This document shows, piece by piece, positions 46,701-54,672 of a DNA stretch of 64,000 bases (position 1 is its first letter; each line of letters begins with the position of its first letter). Both the position numbers and the translations under genes were made by a program. The DNA is from Chitinophaga sp. GbtcB8 (GTDB taxonomy: Bacteria; Bacteroidota; Bacteroidia; Chitinophagales; Chitinophagaceae): assembly GCF_019091455.1 (NCBI RefSeq), contig NZ_JAGXJN010000005.1:124001-188000 (forward strand). The letters run 5' to 3'. A model generated the notes under the pieces. That model was not told the DNA's origin and searched no databases. It was given only the letters and a program-made list of their open reading frames with translations.

Positions 46701-47175
46701 GGTCGCGCCAGTCATGGGAGCTATCGCCGTTCAGGTCATCCAGCCAAAGGTTCTTTTTGCTATTCTCCGGCGACAGCTCTTTATGCAGGAAGGCGCGCCG
46801 GTCCTCTACCGTTTGCAGGCTAATGGAAGGTATTTCCCAGTCCCGGTGGCCACGGATATCAAATTCAGAATGCTTTTGCCGGTTGGTGGTAGTATAGTAT
46901 AATTTGCCCTGATCATCAATATCAATAGCAATCGGGGAGATCACCAGCGAATCAATACCCCATAACTTCAGGCTGAGCCCTTCTGCCAGCTCAGGTTTTA
47001 CAGCAGCGGTAATGGAATCTGCCAAATGTGCGGTTAAGGCAGTGTCCATTTTTTTGATCCGTTTGTCAACAGGGCCCTGCTGCTGCTGGCAGCCGGGCAT
47101 AATTGTTCCGGCGACAATTAAGGCGCCCAGTGCAAGATTTTCAATTTTTCCAGGCAAAGCGATCAGTATTTTCAT
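43750..47175 (-). CDS. Lipoprotein dehydrogenase-like propeller with HEAT repeats and cytochrome c (PVC-type), 1141 aa
   Basis: A huge periplasmic or surface redox protein. The lipobox is MPGC (Cys29). Residues about 60-480 form a sugar-dehydrogenase-type beta-propeller (VGFSGHGMSGVEMGPDGRIY; FGPDGALYVADW). About 490-960 is a HEAT-like helical array (many DNDPEIRAQAAKWLGD-type units). The C-terminus carries a cytochrome c domain with CMRCH and a Met ligand segment (AQSSMPDMK). The layout matches the PVC-type haem-binding membrane-bound dehydrogenases best known from Planctomycetes. The electron donor is unknown; a sugar or alcohol is likely. Monocistronic. Confidence 0.9.
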   Translation of the reverse strand: MKILIALPGKIENLALGALIVAGTIMPGCQQQQGPVDKRIKKMDTALTAHLADSITAAVKPELAEGLSLKLWGIDSLVISPIAIDIDDQGKLYYTTTNRQKHSEFDIRGHRDWEIPSISLQTVEDRRAFLHKELSPENSKKNLWLDDLNGDSSHDWRDLTVEKENVYRMEDVSGDGVADLSQLVVDDFHDEVTDVAGGVLSDGDDLYVAVAPDLWRMKDKDHDGIEDEKTSISHGYGIHVGFSGHGMSGVEMGPDGRIYWQIGDIGFNGKGPDGQKWEHPNSGVIARSNPDGSDFEIFAYGVRNTHEFAFDEYGNLISEDNDGDHPGEKERLVYIVNGSDAGWRSNWQYGKYRDQDNNTYKVWMDEKMYLPHFEGQAAYITPCISNFVSGPAGFVYNPGTALGAAYKNTFFVAEFVGNPAGSGIHGFKLNPKGATFELGEHKKVLGGILATGLDFGPDGALYVADWIDGWDTHNYGRIWKLDDNNAASTAIRKEVKALLAEDFSKRGDAELASILKNPDMRVRLKAQFELVKRKDKGQAIFEQALKQTDNQLARVHAIWGISQLGRQDKKYAAVLVPVLKDNDPEIRAQAAKWLGDIRYTDAGAALVPLLKDTASRVRFFAAEALGRIKYEPAIQPIIGMLADNNDADTYLRHAGCLALARIGKAEPVIALSANPSRALRIAAVVTLRRMANPGITSFLNDQDEFVVTEAARAINDDLSIKDALPALAGLLNTTRFTNEALLRRVINANLRVGTDTAMKTLVHYALKEGGPAAMRAEAIDALSVWAKPSVLDRVDGRLRGEIKRDAAPVVNVSANALTGLLKNKELPVRLSAAKAISKLNIKQAAPELLAVLKTDREPAMRVEVLQALVTLQDPAAEQAIKLAIADKEKTVRVAGLDLLEKMNIPKELMVTLLTDVISSKTMEEKQAALLTLGKLPLTYSGKTFEDLLNKMGTGKLSPDIYLELGEAIDSTRSQPLIARYKEISSKLSANDLMASYNSCLLGGDPHRGRQIFFNNQNSQCMRCHSYDDRGGNAGPRLNGVANRISREQILQALISPSARLAPGFGMVTLELKDGKKLTAILQEENKAGLKVKEGLEPVRTIPSDQIVKKEYAQSSMPDMKLILSKKEIRDVVSFLAEQKGE

Positions 47176-47293
47176 TTTAGTGGATTAAAATATAAGTTGG
47201 GTCTTTACATAATAATCGCATAAAATAATATTTTCTATTTATACACTGGAAAGAAAATGATGAATGGAGCGTCTTGCGCCGTACCGGCGCAAG

Positions 47294-47398
47294 GCAAAAA
47301 GCGGAAAGCAGAAAGCATAAAGCTTTCCTGCCTTATCTTCCTGCTTTATGCTTTATGCTTTCTGCTTTGAGCTTTATGCTTTATGCTTTCTGCTTTCC
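47294..47398. repeat. 7-bp unit repeat element, copy 2, overlapping a gene end
   Basis: AAAGCGG/AAAGCAG/AAAGCAT units (47299-47320) run into the core at 47319-47343. About nine inverted-sense 7-mers follow (GCTTTAT, GCTTTCT, GCTTTGA). It shares core and layout with the copy at 42972. The last units lie inside the reductase gene (stop at 47381-47383), so its C-terminal KQKA is written by the repeat. Confidence 0.8.
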
Positions 47399-47941
47399 CG
47401 GGCGGTAATACAATACCAGCACGCCGTGGTCCAGGGTTTTGGTGTCTATCAGCTCAAGGCCCTGGAACAGGCCATCCTGGAAAAAACGCTTTCCCTTGCC
47501 CACTATAACCGGGTGCACCAGGAAACGGTATTCATCCACCAAACCGGCTTCTGCCAGGGACCTTACCAGGGTGGCGCTTCCTTCTACCTGGATCTCATTG
47601 CCCGGCTGCTGTTTTAATTGCGTGATGGCTGCTGCCAGGTTATCTTTGATAATAGTGGAGTTTTCCCATTCCGCTTTTTCCAGGGTGGCAGATACTACGT
47701 ATTTATCCACGCTGTTCAGCTTAGCGGCTACGCCCATTTCATTATTCTTTTGTGCAGACCAGTAAGGGGCCAGCATTTCAAAGGTTTTACGGCCAAAGAG
47801 GATGGCATCGCTGCCCAGGATGCCCTCACGGATATACGTTTGCCGGCTTTCACTGTCATAAGGATTAAACCATTGTGCCATTGTTTCTGCGTCAAAAATA
47901 CCGTCCAGCGACATCCAGGTTGATACTACTAATTTTCTCAT
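47381..47941 (-). CDS. Dihydrofolate-reductase-like protein (RibD C-terminal family), 186 aa
   Basis: Start ATG 47941 (MRKLVVSTWMSLDGIFD); an upstream ATG at 47962 adds seven residues. Motifs of the RibD C-terminal/DHFR-like family are clear: VSTWMSLDGIF, LFGRKTFEML, IQVEGSATLVRSLAEAGLVDEYRFLVHPVIVGKGKRFF (shown as landmarks around 115-150). Probably an NADPH-dependent reductase of unknown substrate. Its last codons derive from the repeat element. It lies downstream of the AraC gene at 48028-48801 on the same strand and may be its target. Confidence 0.85.
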   Translation of the reverse strand: MRKLVVSTWMSLDGIFDAETMAQWFNPYDSESRQTYIREGILGSDAILFGRKTFEMLAPYWSAQKNNEMGVAAKLNSVDKYVVSATLEKAEWENSTIIKDNLAAAITQLKQQPGNEIQVEGSATLVRSLAEAGLVDEYRFLVHPVIVGKGKRFFQDGLFQGLELIDTKTLDHGVLVLYYRPGKQKA

Positions 47942-48027
47942 ATACTTCGTTGTTTTATGCATACAAAGTAACTGTACCCTGCGCCCATGGGATAGAACAA
48001 ACCCGACATTTTTGGAAAGAGGGATCT

Positions 48028-48801
48028 TCAGCCGGCAAAATCGCTGGCTTCCTTTAAATATTCCAGGGGGGTATGGTTGGTGAATTCTTTAAATGCGCGG
48101 ATCAGGTGACTCTGGTCTGCATAGCCATTTGCATAAGCTACATCCGCCATGCCGGAGAACTGGCCCCGGCTCAATTGCTGCAGCGCTGAATGAAACTGGC
48201 AAATGCGGCTGAAGGTTTTGGGAGACACGCCTACATGCAGCTCAAACATACGCTGCAAGGTACGTTCTGTTACATACAGCTCCTTCTGTACATTTGTGAG
48301 GGATACCAGCCCCTTGCTTTGCTGGATCACCTGTGTGGCAAAGGAAATGGAGTTATTTACATCAGGACTGTTAATGCCGGTAAGCTTTAACACATAGCTA
48401 TCCATTAGCTGTAAACGCTGCTTTAAAGTTGTGGCATTCAGCAGCTGTTCTTTGAGGCGCATGCCCCTGGCAGGTTCTGAAAGGCTCAGGTCAATACCCA
48501 GGTCAGTAAGCTCCCGGGCATGCCATCCGAATAACGGCTTTAATACAAAGGGGTACAGGAAATAGGCAATCACGGTCACCTGTCCGGCTATATGTAATTC
48601 AATGGGTTTAATATTCTGCCCGTACAATACCAGGTTATCCGGCTGCCTGCGGCCGCCCGTAAGCTGGAAGGTGATGCTGGGGTACCCTCTGGCAATAAGC
48701 GGCAGCACGGTTTCATGCAGCACATGATCATGTTCAATGACCACAATATCACTTACATAACGGGTAATAGAAGGAGGAGGAAGCAGGGTTTGTATATTCA
48801 T
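48028..48801 (-). CDS. AraC family regulator, 257 aa
   Basis: An N-terminal sensor half (SITRYVSDIVVIEHD, then GYPSITFQLTGG) resembles the DUF6597-type sensor. The AraC HTH at the C-terminus shows LYVTERTLQRMFELHVGVSPKTFSRICQFH and VAYANGYADQSHLIRAFKEF (the usual domain, positions about 165-250). It diverges from the Crp/Fnr gene at 48861, sharing a 59-base gap. The DHFR-like gene follows 86 bases after its stop. Confidence 0.88.
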   Translation of the reverse strand: MNIQTLLPPPSITRYVSDIVVIEHDHVLHETVLPLIARGYPSITFQLTGGRRQPDNLVLYGQNIKPIELHIAGQVTVIAYFLYPFVLKPLFGWHARELTDLGIDLSLSEPARGMRLKEQLLNATTLKQRLQLMDSYVLKLTGINSPDVNNSISFATQVIQQSKGLVSLTNVQKELYVTERTLQRMFELHVGVSPKTFSRICQFHSALQQLSRGQFSGMADVAYANGYADQSHLIRAFKEFTNHTPLEYLKEASDFAG

Positions 48802-48860
48802 CCCCGGTTACATTTATAATTTTCACTAATTTAAACATATCAGCCGAAAAAAGATAGCGA

Positions 48861-49445
48861 ATGAACACCGATCCTTACGCAATTTTACAAACACACCTGC
48901 AATCCAGGGCGCCTTTAACCACGGAGGAATGCGAAACTATGCTTTCCAGGTTCCGGTTAAAAAAGGTGAAAAGGAAACAGTTCATCATTCAGCCGGAGTA
49001 TGTGGCTAAATACCGCAACTATGTGGTGCAGGGCGCCCTGCGGGCTTATGTAACAGATGAAAATGGCATAGATAACACCATACAGTTTGCAGTGGAGGAC
49101 TGGTGGATCACAGATTATAACAGCTATATATACCAGCAGCCGGCTACTATGTTTGTAACGGCTATTGAAGACAGCCTTATTTTACAGCTGGATTTTGAAA
49201 GCGAAAAAATGCTCAAGGCAGCAAACCATAAATTTGAAACTATTTTCAGGATCATGGCTGAGCGCACGGCTGCTTTCCAGCAGCGCAGGATCATCTCCGC
49301 CCTTACCCGTACCGCTAAAGAACGTTACCAGGATTTTGCAGACCGGTACCCTTTGGTGCTAAACCGGCTGCCACAGTATTCCCTGGCCTCTTACCTGGGC
49401 ATGAGCACTGAGTTCCTTTCCAAAATACGCAACAATAAGGTGTAG
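48861..49445 (+). CDS. Crp/Fnr family transcription regulator, 194 aa
   Basis: A cNMP-binding-fold regulator (VKRKQFIIQPEYVAKYRNYVVQGALRAYV) with a short C-terminal HTH (SLASYLGMSTEFLSKIRN). The phosphate-binding cassette of true CRP (GExxxxRxA) is absent, as in the Bacteroidota type that probably senses something other than cAMP. The SDR gene at 49541 lies 95 bases downstream on the same strand and is a likely target. Confidence 0.88.
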   Translation: MNTDPYAILQTHLQSRAPLTTEECETMLSRFRLKKVKRKQFIIQPEYVAKYRNYVVQGALRAYVTDENGIDNTIQFAVEDWWITDYNSYIYQQPATMFVTAIEDSLILQLDFESEKMLKAANHKFETIFRIMAERTAAFQQRRIISALTRTAKERYQDFADRYPLVLNRLPQYSLASYLGMSTEFLSKIRNNKV

Positions 49446-49540
49446 GAAAAATTGAAGTAGTTCAAGCAATTTGCATTAACTGGTTCATTTTCCAGGCGGC
49501 TGATCCGCGGCAACTTTGTGTTATCAAAAATGCAAAGTAT

Positions 49541-50293
49541 ATGTCAGCAAAACTTAAGAACAAAGTAGCCATTGTAACCGGCGGCAGCAGTGGCATTGGA
49601 TTAGCAACTGCAAAATTATTTGCCGCAGAAGGCGCAATGGTAGCCATTACCGGCCGTAACCAGGCCAACCTTAATAAAGCAATAACAGCTATCGGCCCCA
49701 ATGCCATTGGCATACAGGGAGATGTAGCCAATCTGGCCGACCTGGACCGCTTATATAAAACCGTACAGGAAAAATGGGGTAAGGCCGATGTGCTGGTGGC
49801 CAATGCCGCGGTATATGTATTAGCGCCATTAGCCAATTTCACGGAAACAATGTTTGATACGGTAAGCAACATTAATTTCAAAGGCACCTTTTTTACCGTG
49901 CAAAAAGCATTACCGTTCCTGAATGATGGTGCTGCTGTTATACTGATCTCCTCCACCGTAAATGAAAAGGGAGTTCCTAACCATGCGGCCTATGCTGCAT
50001 CCAAAGCAGCGGTACGTTCCCTGGCCCGCAGCTTTTCTGCAGAGCTGCTGGACCGGAAGATCCGTGTGAACGCGCTAACACCCGGCCCTGTTGATACGCC
50101 TGTTTTTGAATCAGTGAGCGGCAGCAAGGAAGAAGCCCAGGCAATGGCAGATGGTATGGCCGCCTTTACTCCCGCCAAAAGAATAGGCACTCCCCCTGAA
50201 ATAGCCGCAGCAGCCCTGTACCTGGCATCAGATGAATCTGCGTACATGATAGGTGCAGAGTTATTGGTGGACGGTGGTTTACGTTCCCTGTAA
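49541..50293 (+). CDS. Short-chain dehydrogenase/reductase, 250 aa
   Basis: Classical SDR of FabG size. TGGSSGIGLATA cofactor motif, NAAVYVLAP, Ser in LISSTVN and YAASKAAV catalytic Tyr/Lys, then C-terminal YMIGAELLVDGGLRSL. The substrate is unknown. It follows the Crp/Fnr regulator and ends at a clear hairpin terminator. Confidence 0.93.
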   Translation: MSAKLKNKVAIVTGGSSGIGLATAKLFAAEGAMVAITGRNQANLNKAITAIGPNAIGIQGDVANLADLDRLYKTVQEKWGKADVLVANAAVYVLAPLANFTETMFDTVSNINFKGTFFTVQKALPFLNDGAAVILISSTVNEKGVPNHAAYAASKAAVRSLARSFSAELLDRKIRVNALTPGPVDTPVFESVSGSKEEAQAMADGMAAFTPAKRIGTPPEIAAAALYLASDESAYMIGAELLVDGGLRSL

Positions 50294-50299
50294 TAAAAA

Positions 50300-50335
50300 G
50301 GCCTGCTGTTATGTTGAAAAACATAGTAGCAGGCC
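50300..50335 (+). terminator. Intrinsic terminator after the SDR gene
   Basis: Arms 50300-50315 and 50320-50335 pair at 14 of 16 positions around a GAAA loop, followed by CTTTATC. It lies 6 bases after the SDR stop. Confidence 0.85.
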
Positions 50336-50442
50336 CTTTATCATTAAAATGCAGCAGCGCCCCCTTAGCTACCTAAGTTGTAGAATAACTTACTCAGTTT
50401 AAATGTTATCCCTATAAATGCCCTCCTTTGCAGGAATGGTAT

Positions 50443-51753
50443 ATGAATTGCCTTCTGATATTCATACATTCTGCTTTAACACCCATTCAATTGAATAAAA
50501 AAACCACCAGGGAATCAGGCATTAAAAGATTCCTGAAAATATTAGGGCCCGGACTGATCACCGGCGCCAGTGATGATGATCCCTCCGGCATTATCACCTA
50601 TACACAGGCCGGCGCTGGTTTTAAGTTCGCCACCCTGTGGACGGCCCTGATCACCTTTCCATTAATGGCTGCTATACAAGGCATGTGTGCACGTATTGGC
50701 ATGGTAACAGAGGAAGGGTTATCCGGTATTCTCCGTAAACATTATCCCCGGGTTATATTATATATCATGATGCTTTTCAGCTTCCCGGCTATTCTTTTAA
50801 ACATCGGCGCAGATATACAGGGCATGGGCGCTGTGGCTAACCTGCTGCTGCCGCGTGTTCCGGCATGGGCATTCAGCATCATCTTTACAGGCGCGCTGCT
50901 GTTCGTGATCATTAAATACCCGTATGGCAAAATTACCCGCATCCTGAAATGGCTGTGCATTACCCTGTTCCTGTATATGATAGTACCTTTTATGGTGCAT
51001 GCAGACTGGAAAGATATTGGTAGGCATACCCTTATCCCCACCTTTCACGCGGATAAGGAATACCTGCTTATCCTGGTAGCTATACTGGGTACTACTATTT
51101 CGCCTTACCTCTTTTTCTGGCAGGCCACCATGGAAGCAGAGGATATGAAACACGAAAAAAAGGTGATGGTGAATAAACGTATCCTCAGCGATATGACAAC
51201 AGATGTGAACACTGGTATGTTGTTCTCCAACCTGGTGATGTTCTTCATGATCGTTACTACCGGCGCCGTGTTGTATAAGGCTGGCGTGCGGGATATTACC
51301 TCCATTGACCAGGCGGCCAAAGCGCTGGAACCACTCACCGGCAAGCTTACCTATATACTTTTTAGCCTGGGAGTGCTGGGCACGGGCTTCCTGGCAATCC
51401 CGGTATTAGCAGGCTCTATGTCGTATGTACTGGCTGAAGCATTTAACTGGCAGCAGGGGCTGGACAAAAAATTCCAGCAGGCCAAAGGTTTTTATATTTC
51501 CATCATTATTGCGCTGCTGGTAGGTTTGCTGCTGGAATTTTCGGGTATCAGTCCCGTACATGCATTGCTGTACACTGCAGTGCTGTATGGTTTAACGGCG
51601 CCGGTGATGATCGTTATCATCATCCATATCTGCAATAATAAAAAGATCATGGGTAAACATACCAATACCACTTTATCGAATGTATTGGGCGTATTAACTT
51701 TTATACTGATGCTGGTGAGCGCCGTGGCACTGGTGTATTACCAGTTCAAATAA
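50443..51753 (+). CDS. NRAMP-like divalent metal transporter with altered metal-site motifs
   Basis: About 11 membrane helices of the NRAMP (SLC11) fold. The TM1 metal motif DPGN reads DDDPSGIITYTQ (about residues 44-55), and the TM6 MPH region reads TTISPYLFFWQ, lacking the metal-selective Met. This resembles the NRAMP-related branch (NRMT type) rather than MntH, so Mg or another hard cation is possible. I start at ATG 50443; a TTG lies five codons earlier, and a TTG at 50491 may be the real start just before the conserved part. Convergent with the Nudix gene 6 bases on. Confidence 0.85.
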   Translation: MNCLLIFIHSALTPIQLNKKTTRESGIKRFLKILGPGLITGASDDDPSGIITYTQAGAGFKFATLWTALITFPLMAAIQGMCARIGMVTEEGLSGILRKHYPRVILYIMMLFSFPAILLNIGADIQGMGAVANLLLPRVPAWAFSIIFTGALLFVIIKYPYGKITRILKWLCITLFLYMIVPFMVHADWKDIGRHTLIPTFHADKEYLLILVAILGTTISPYLFFWQATMEAEDMKHEKKVMVNKRILSDMTTDVNTGMLFSNLVMFFMIVTTGAVLYKAGVRDITSIDQAAKALEPLTGKLTYILFSLGVLGTGFLAIPVLAGSMSYVLAEAFNWQQGLDKKFQQAKGFYISIIIALLVGLLLEFSGISPVHALLYTAVLYGLTAPVMIVIIIHICNNKKIMGKHTNTTLSNVLGVLTFILMLVSAVALVYYQFK

Positions 51754-51759
51754 GCGTGT

Positions 51760-52167
51760 TTAATCCACTAAACCATCTTCCCTTAATTTTTCAAAAGCTA
51801 TTAATACACCCGGCACCTGCTGCGGTTCTTTTTGATAATCAGCCAGGCTGAAATATTTAACCGCACCGATCTCTGAAGAGGGTACCGGTGTTTGTGTAAG
51901 CGCATGTATGAAACAGTCCTGCTGCATTTGCAGCCCGTTTTCACCAAAAGCAGGTGCGGAAATATGATGATACCATTGCAGCTCTTCCAGGGGGATGCGG
52001 ATGTTCAGCTCTTCCGCTACTTCCCGCTGCAGGCCGTTCACGGCGGTTTCACCGGCATCTACCTTACCACCGGGCAGGTACCAGGCTTGTTTGTTATTGC
52101 TGAAAGCCAGCAGCAATTGCCTGTCTTTTACAACAATTAACCCTGCGCAATGCAATTCCTTTTTCAT
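51760..52167 (-). CDS. Nudix hydrolase, 135 aa
   Basis: Start ATG 52167 (MKKELHCAGLIVV); the frame runs 12 codons further up without family features. The Nudix box GGKVDAGETAVNGLQREVAE has all acidic metal ligands; the final box Gly is Asn (EELNI), a tolerated change. MutT-like size, substrate unknown. Tail to tail with the NRAMP-like gene and divergent from the GldL-like gene. Confidence 0.9.
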   Translation of the reverse strand: MKKELHCAGLIVVKDRQLLLAFSNNKQAWYLPGGKVDAGETAVNGLQREVAEELNIRIPLEELQWYHHISAPAFGENGLQMQQDCFIHALTQTPVPSSEIGAVKYFSLADYQKEPQQVPGVLIAFEKLREDGLVD

Positions 52168-52247
52168 GAGTGCAATTTTATAACTTAAACTTGTATACTG
52201 CAAGACATGGAAATATTTATCTATATTGCAATGCTTTAATTTTAACC

Positions 52248-52445
52248 ATGAAACTTAAACATTTTATTATTCTCCTGTTTATCAGCTTCCTGTTATACTT
52301 CACAGCTGCGGTTTTCAAGATCCAGCATTGGGTGGGTGCAAGTAACCTGCTGATAGCTGCATGGATTATAAACATCCTTGCTATTGTTGGCATAATTTAT
52401 AAGTTAGTTACCCATCCGAAAATAAAAAATTTCCTGAACTGGTAA
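52248..52445 (+). CDS. GldL-like small inner-membrane protein, 65 aa
   Basis: Two membrane helices (FIILLFISFLLYFTAAVF and LLIAAWIINILAIVGIIY) joined by KIQHWVGAS. The FKIxHWxGA segment is the signature of the GldL N-terminus, the T9SS/gliding motor subunit. It lacks the GldL C-terminal part, so it is a stand-alone relative of unknown role. Start ATG 52248. Confidence 0.7.
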   Translation: MKLKHFIILLFISFLLYFTAAVFKIQHWVGASNLLIAAWIINILAIVGIIYKLVTHPKIKNFLNW

Positions 52446-52584
52446 ACAGGATGGCTGGCGGACTTTCCGCTATGACTGTCTGTTTAAATAGCATTACTGT
52501 TTTCCCAAATTTGCACGTCACTAAACCCGGTCTTTATAACCATCTTTGTTCCATAGACGAACAGCCTAATTAAAAGCATCAAAA

Positions 52585-53235
52585 ATGAAAACATTTATTT
52601 TAAGCATCCTCACGGTATGCACGGTACAAATTACATTAGCCCAGAGCCTCAACAAAATGTTATGGTTCAACGAACCGGAAAAATGGGAGATCAAAAACAA
52701 TCGCCTGAGCATGACGGTAACGCCGCAAAGCGATTACTGGCGTATATCCCATTATGGATTCACGGTAGATGATGCTCCCTTTTATTATGCCACTTACGGC
52801 GGGGAGTTTGAAGCAAAAGTGAAATTAACCGGCGCTTACAAAGCCCGTTTTGACCAGATGGGGTTGATGATCCGCGCGGATCATGAAAACTGGATCAAGG
52901 CAGGCGTTGAATTTGTGGATGGAAAATTAAATGTAAGCTCCGTAGTTACACATAAAACCAGCGACTGGAGCGTAATAACGCTGGATAAGGTTCCGCCCTT
53001 CATCTGGATAAAAGTTGTAAGAAAGTTAGATGCGGTAGAGATCTATTACTCTTTTGATGATAAGAACTATATTATGACGCGCAATGCGCCGCTGCAGGAT
53101 AATCACCCGGTAATGGTAGGCTTAATGGCTGCCTGCCCGGATGGCAATGGGTTTGACGCTACGTTTGAAAGTTTTACGGTAAAACATTTGCCGGATCAGC
53201 GCAGAGTGGAATGGTTGAAAAAACATGCGGAGTAG
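52585..53235 (+). CDS. Secreted DUF1349 (concanavalin-like) protein, 216 aa
   Basis: Signal peptide ends TLAQ. The rest matches DUF1349, a concanavalin A-like sandwich: LNKMLWFNEPEKWEIKNNRL, YWRISHYGF, GLMIRADHENWIKAGVEFVDG and the closing DATFESFTVKHL. Probably a carbohydrate-binding or sugar-active accessory protein; no catalytic residues are evident. A copy of the 7-bp repeat and a terminator follow. Confidence 0.85.
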   Translation: MKTFILSILTVCTVQITLAQSLNKMLWFNEPEKWEIKNNRLSMTVTPQSDYWRISHYGFTVDDAPFYYATYGGEFEAKVKLTGAYKARFDQMGLMIRADHENWIKAGVEFVDGKLNVSSVVTHKTSDWSVITLDKVPPFIWIKVVRKLDAVEIYYSFDDKNYIMTRNAPLQDNHPVMVGLMAACPDGNGFDATFESFTVKHLPDQRRVEWLKKHAE

Positions 53236-53262
53236 AGCAGAAAGCAAAAAGCAGAAGATAAC
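53236..53262. repeat. Partial 7-bp repeat element, copy 3
   Basis: AGCAGAAAGCAAAAAGCAGAAGATAAC directly after the DUF1349 stop shows the AAAGCAG-type units. It is followed by a reverse-sense version of the core (CAG-AAGATAA against CCTTATCTTCCTG in copy 2). Shorter and less regular than the other copies. Confidence 0.5.
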
Positions 53263-53293
53263 AAAGGCTGACACGGTATACGTGTCAGCCTTT
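53263..53293. terminator. Bidirectional terminator between DUF1349 and the phosphodiesterase gene
   Basis: Perfect 13-bp arms (53263-53275 and 53281-53293) around GTATA, flanked by AAA and TTT on both sides. It lies between convergent stops at 53235 and 53314. Confidence 0.85.
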
Positions 53294-53313
53294 TATTTTA
53301 TAACGTTAACCAC

Positions 53314-54672
53314 TTACTTCTCTGTAAAACAACCCGGGTACTCCGCTCCTTCCCCACCCGGCATGGTAAGCCCCATTAAATGCGCTACCAGCGGTGCAAT
53401 ATCTTCCAAACCCATTGCAGGAATGATCACATCCTTTTTCAAGCCAGGGCCGTAGGCAATAAAGCCGGTCTCTATATTATGAAAGTCCGGGAAATAGCCA
53501 TGGGTACCACCTTTAGCGGGCTTTAAGGGCTCTCCGCCTGCAGCATCGCTAAAGGCAATGCCTTGTTTGGCGGCCAGCGCCAGCTGCACTTCCGGATCAG
53601 CGCCTATTTTGGTAAGCTCCTCTTTTTCTACTATCCTGAACAGCTTTTGCTGAGCGGCGGGCATAGATCTTAAGACCTCTTTTACCTTATTCAGCGTTTG
53701 CTGGTCATTCTTATCTTTCAGGTACAGGAAAGTGCTGCCACCCTGCGCATGAAAGGTAGCTTTCCAGTTGCCGCGGTCTTTTTTATCCTCCATCAGGCCG
53801 GCTTTTGCCAGCCATACATTCGGTGCAAATAAAGTGTGGATGTCCACAAAACCATGATCCCCTACTATCATGATCACGGTGCTGTCTTTAATGCCGGCTT
53901 TTTCCACGGCTTCCATAATGTGGCCTACAGCGCGGTCGGCATTGGCAATAGCTCTGTCTACACCTAAGCCATGGCGGCCGCCCAGGTGCTCAAAATGGTC
54001 CACACAAACCAGGTGTACGGTGGTAAAAGAGGGTTTATAGGTTTGTACCAGGTAAGATGTGAGGCGGGCAATATCTTCATCCAGGCTCAGGTAGTCGCCG
54101 CCTATATCTGCTGTATCCAGCTTGCCAACTGCATTTTTTTTTGCTTCTTCAAACAAATCTTTGGGTGTAGAAGCGTCGCGCATAGGCTTTAAGGGATCTT
54201 CCCCTGTTTTTCCTTTGGGCGATTCCGGCAGGTTATAATCTATATAGGTAGCGCCTACAGTTACCGGCCAGTGTACAGCAGCAGTGGTGCCCCCTTTTTG
54301 CTTAACGGCCTGCCATAAAGTAGTTGTTTTTATGAGGTTGTTGTCCCAGTTCCAGCGGCCGGTCTGTCCTTCGCGCTCAAAAGGTGTATTGTAATAGATG
54401 CCATGGCGGGCGGGCATTACACCGGTCATAATGGTGGTGTGGGATGGATAGGTTACGGTAGGCAGCACCCCTCTTACACCATCGGCAGAAACACCTTCTG
54501 CCGCCAGCCAGTGCAGGTTGGGCGTGGGCCAGGAAGCTTCGCGGTAAAAATCCGGGCGCAGGCCGTCAATGCTGATCATCACTACATACTTTGCCTTTTG
54601 CGCCTGGGCTGCAAATGCGCAGGCCAGCACCAGCATTACGGCCAGGGCTATACGTTTACAATTCCAATTCAT
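53314..54672 (-). CDS. Secreted ENPP-type phosphodiesterase (alkaline phosphatase superfamily), 452 aa
   Basis: Signal peptide ending AAQAQ. Alkaline phosphatase-fold zinc enzyme of the nucleotide pyrophosphatase/phosphodiesterase group. Metal ligands sit in MISIDGLRPDF (Asp), the nucleophile Thr in LPTVTYPSHTTIMTG, VDHFEHLGGRHG, and IVGDHGFVDI. It cleaves phosphodiesters in the periplasm or outside the cell; the natural substrate is unknown. Last gene of the amino-sugar operon, 106 bases after the MFS gene at 54779, so it may be separately expressed. Confidence 0.9.
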   Translation of the reverse strand: MNWNCKRIALAVMLVLACAFAAQAQKAKYVVMISIDGLRPDFYREASWPTPNLHWLAAEGVSADGVRGVLPTVTYPSHTTIMTGVMPARHGIYYNTPFEREGQTGRWNWDNNLIKTTTLWQAVKQKGGTTAAVHWPVTVGATYIDYNLPESPKGKTGEDPLKPMRDASTPKDLFEEAKKNAVGKLDTADIGGDYLSLDEDIARLTSYLVQTYKPSFTTVHLVCVDHFEHLGGRHGLGVDRAIANADRAVGHIMEAVEKAGIKDSTVIMIVGDHGFVDIHTLFAPNVWLAKAGLMEDKKDRGNWKATFHAQGGSTFLYLKDKNDQQTLNKVKEVLRSMPAAQQKLFRIVEKEELTKIGADPEVQLALAAKQGIAFSDAAGGEPLKPAKGGTHGYFPDFHNIETGFIAYGPGLKKDVIIPAMGLEDIAPLVAHLMGLTMPGGEGAEYPGCFTEK

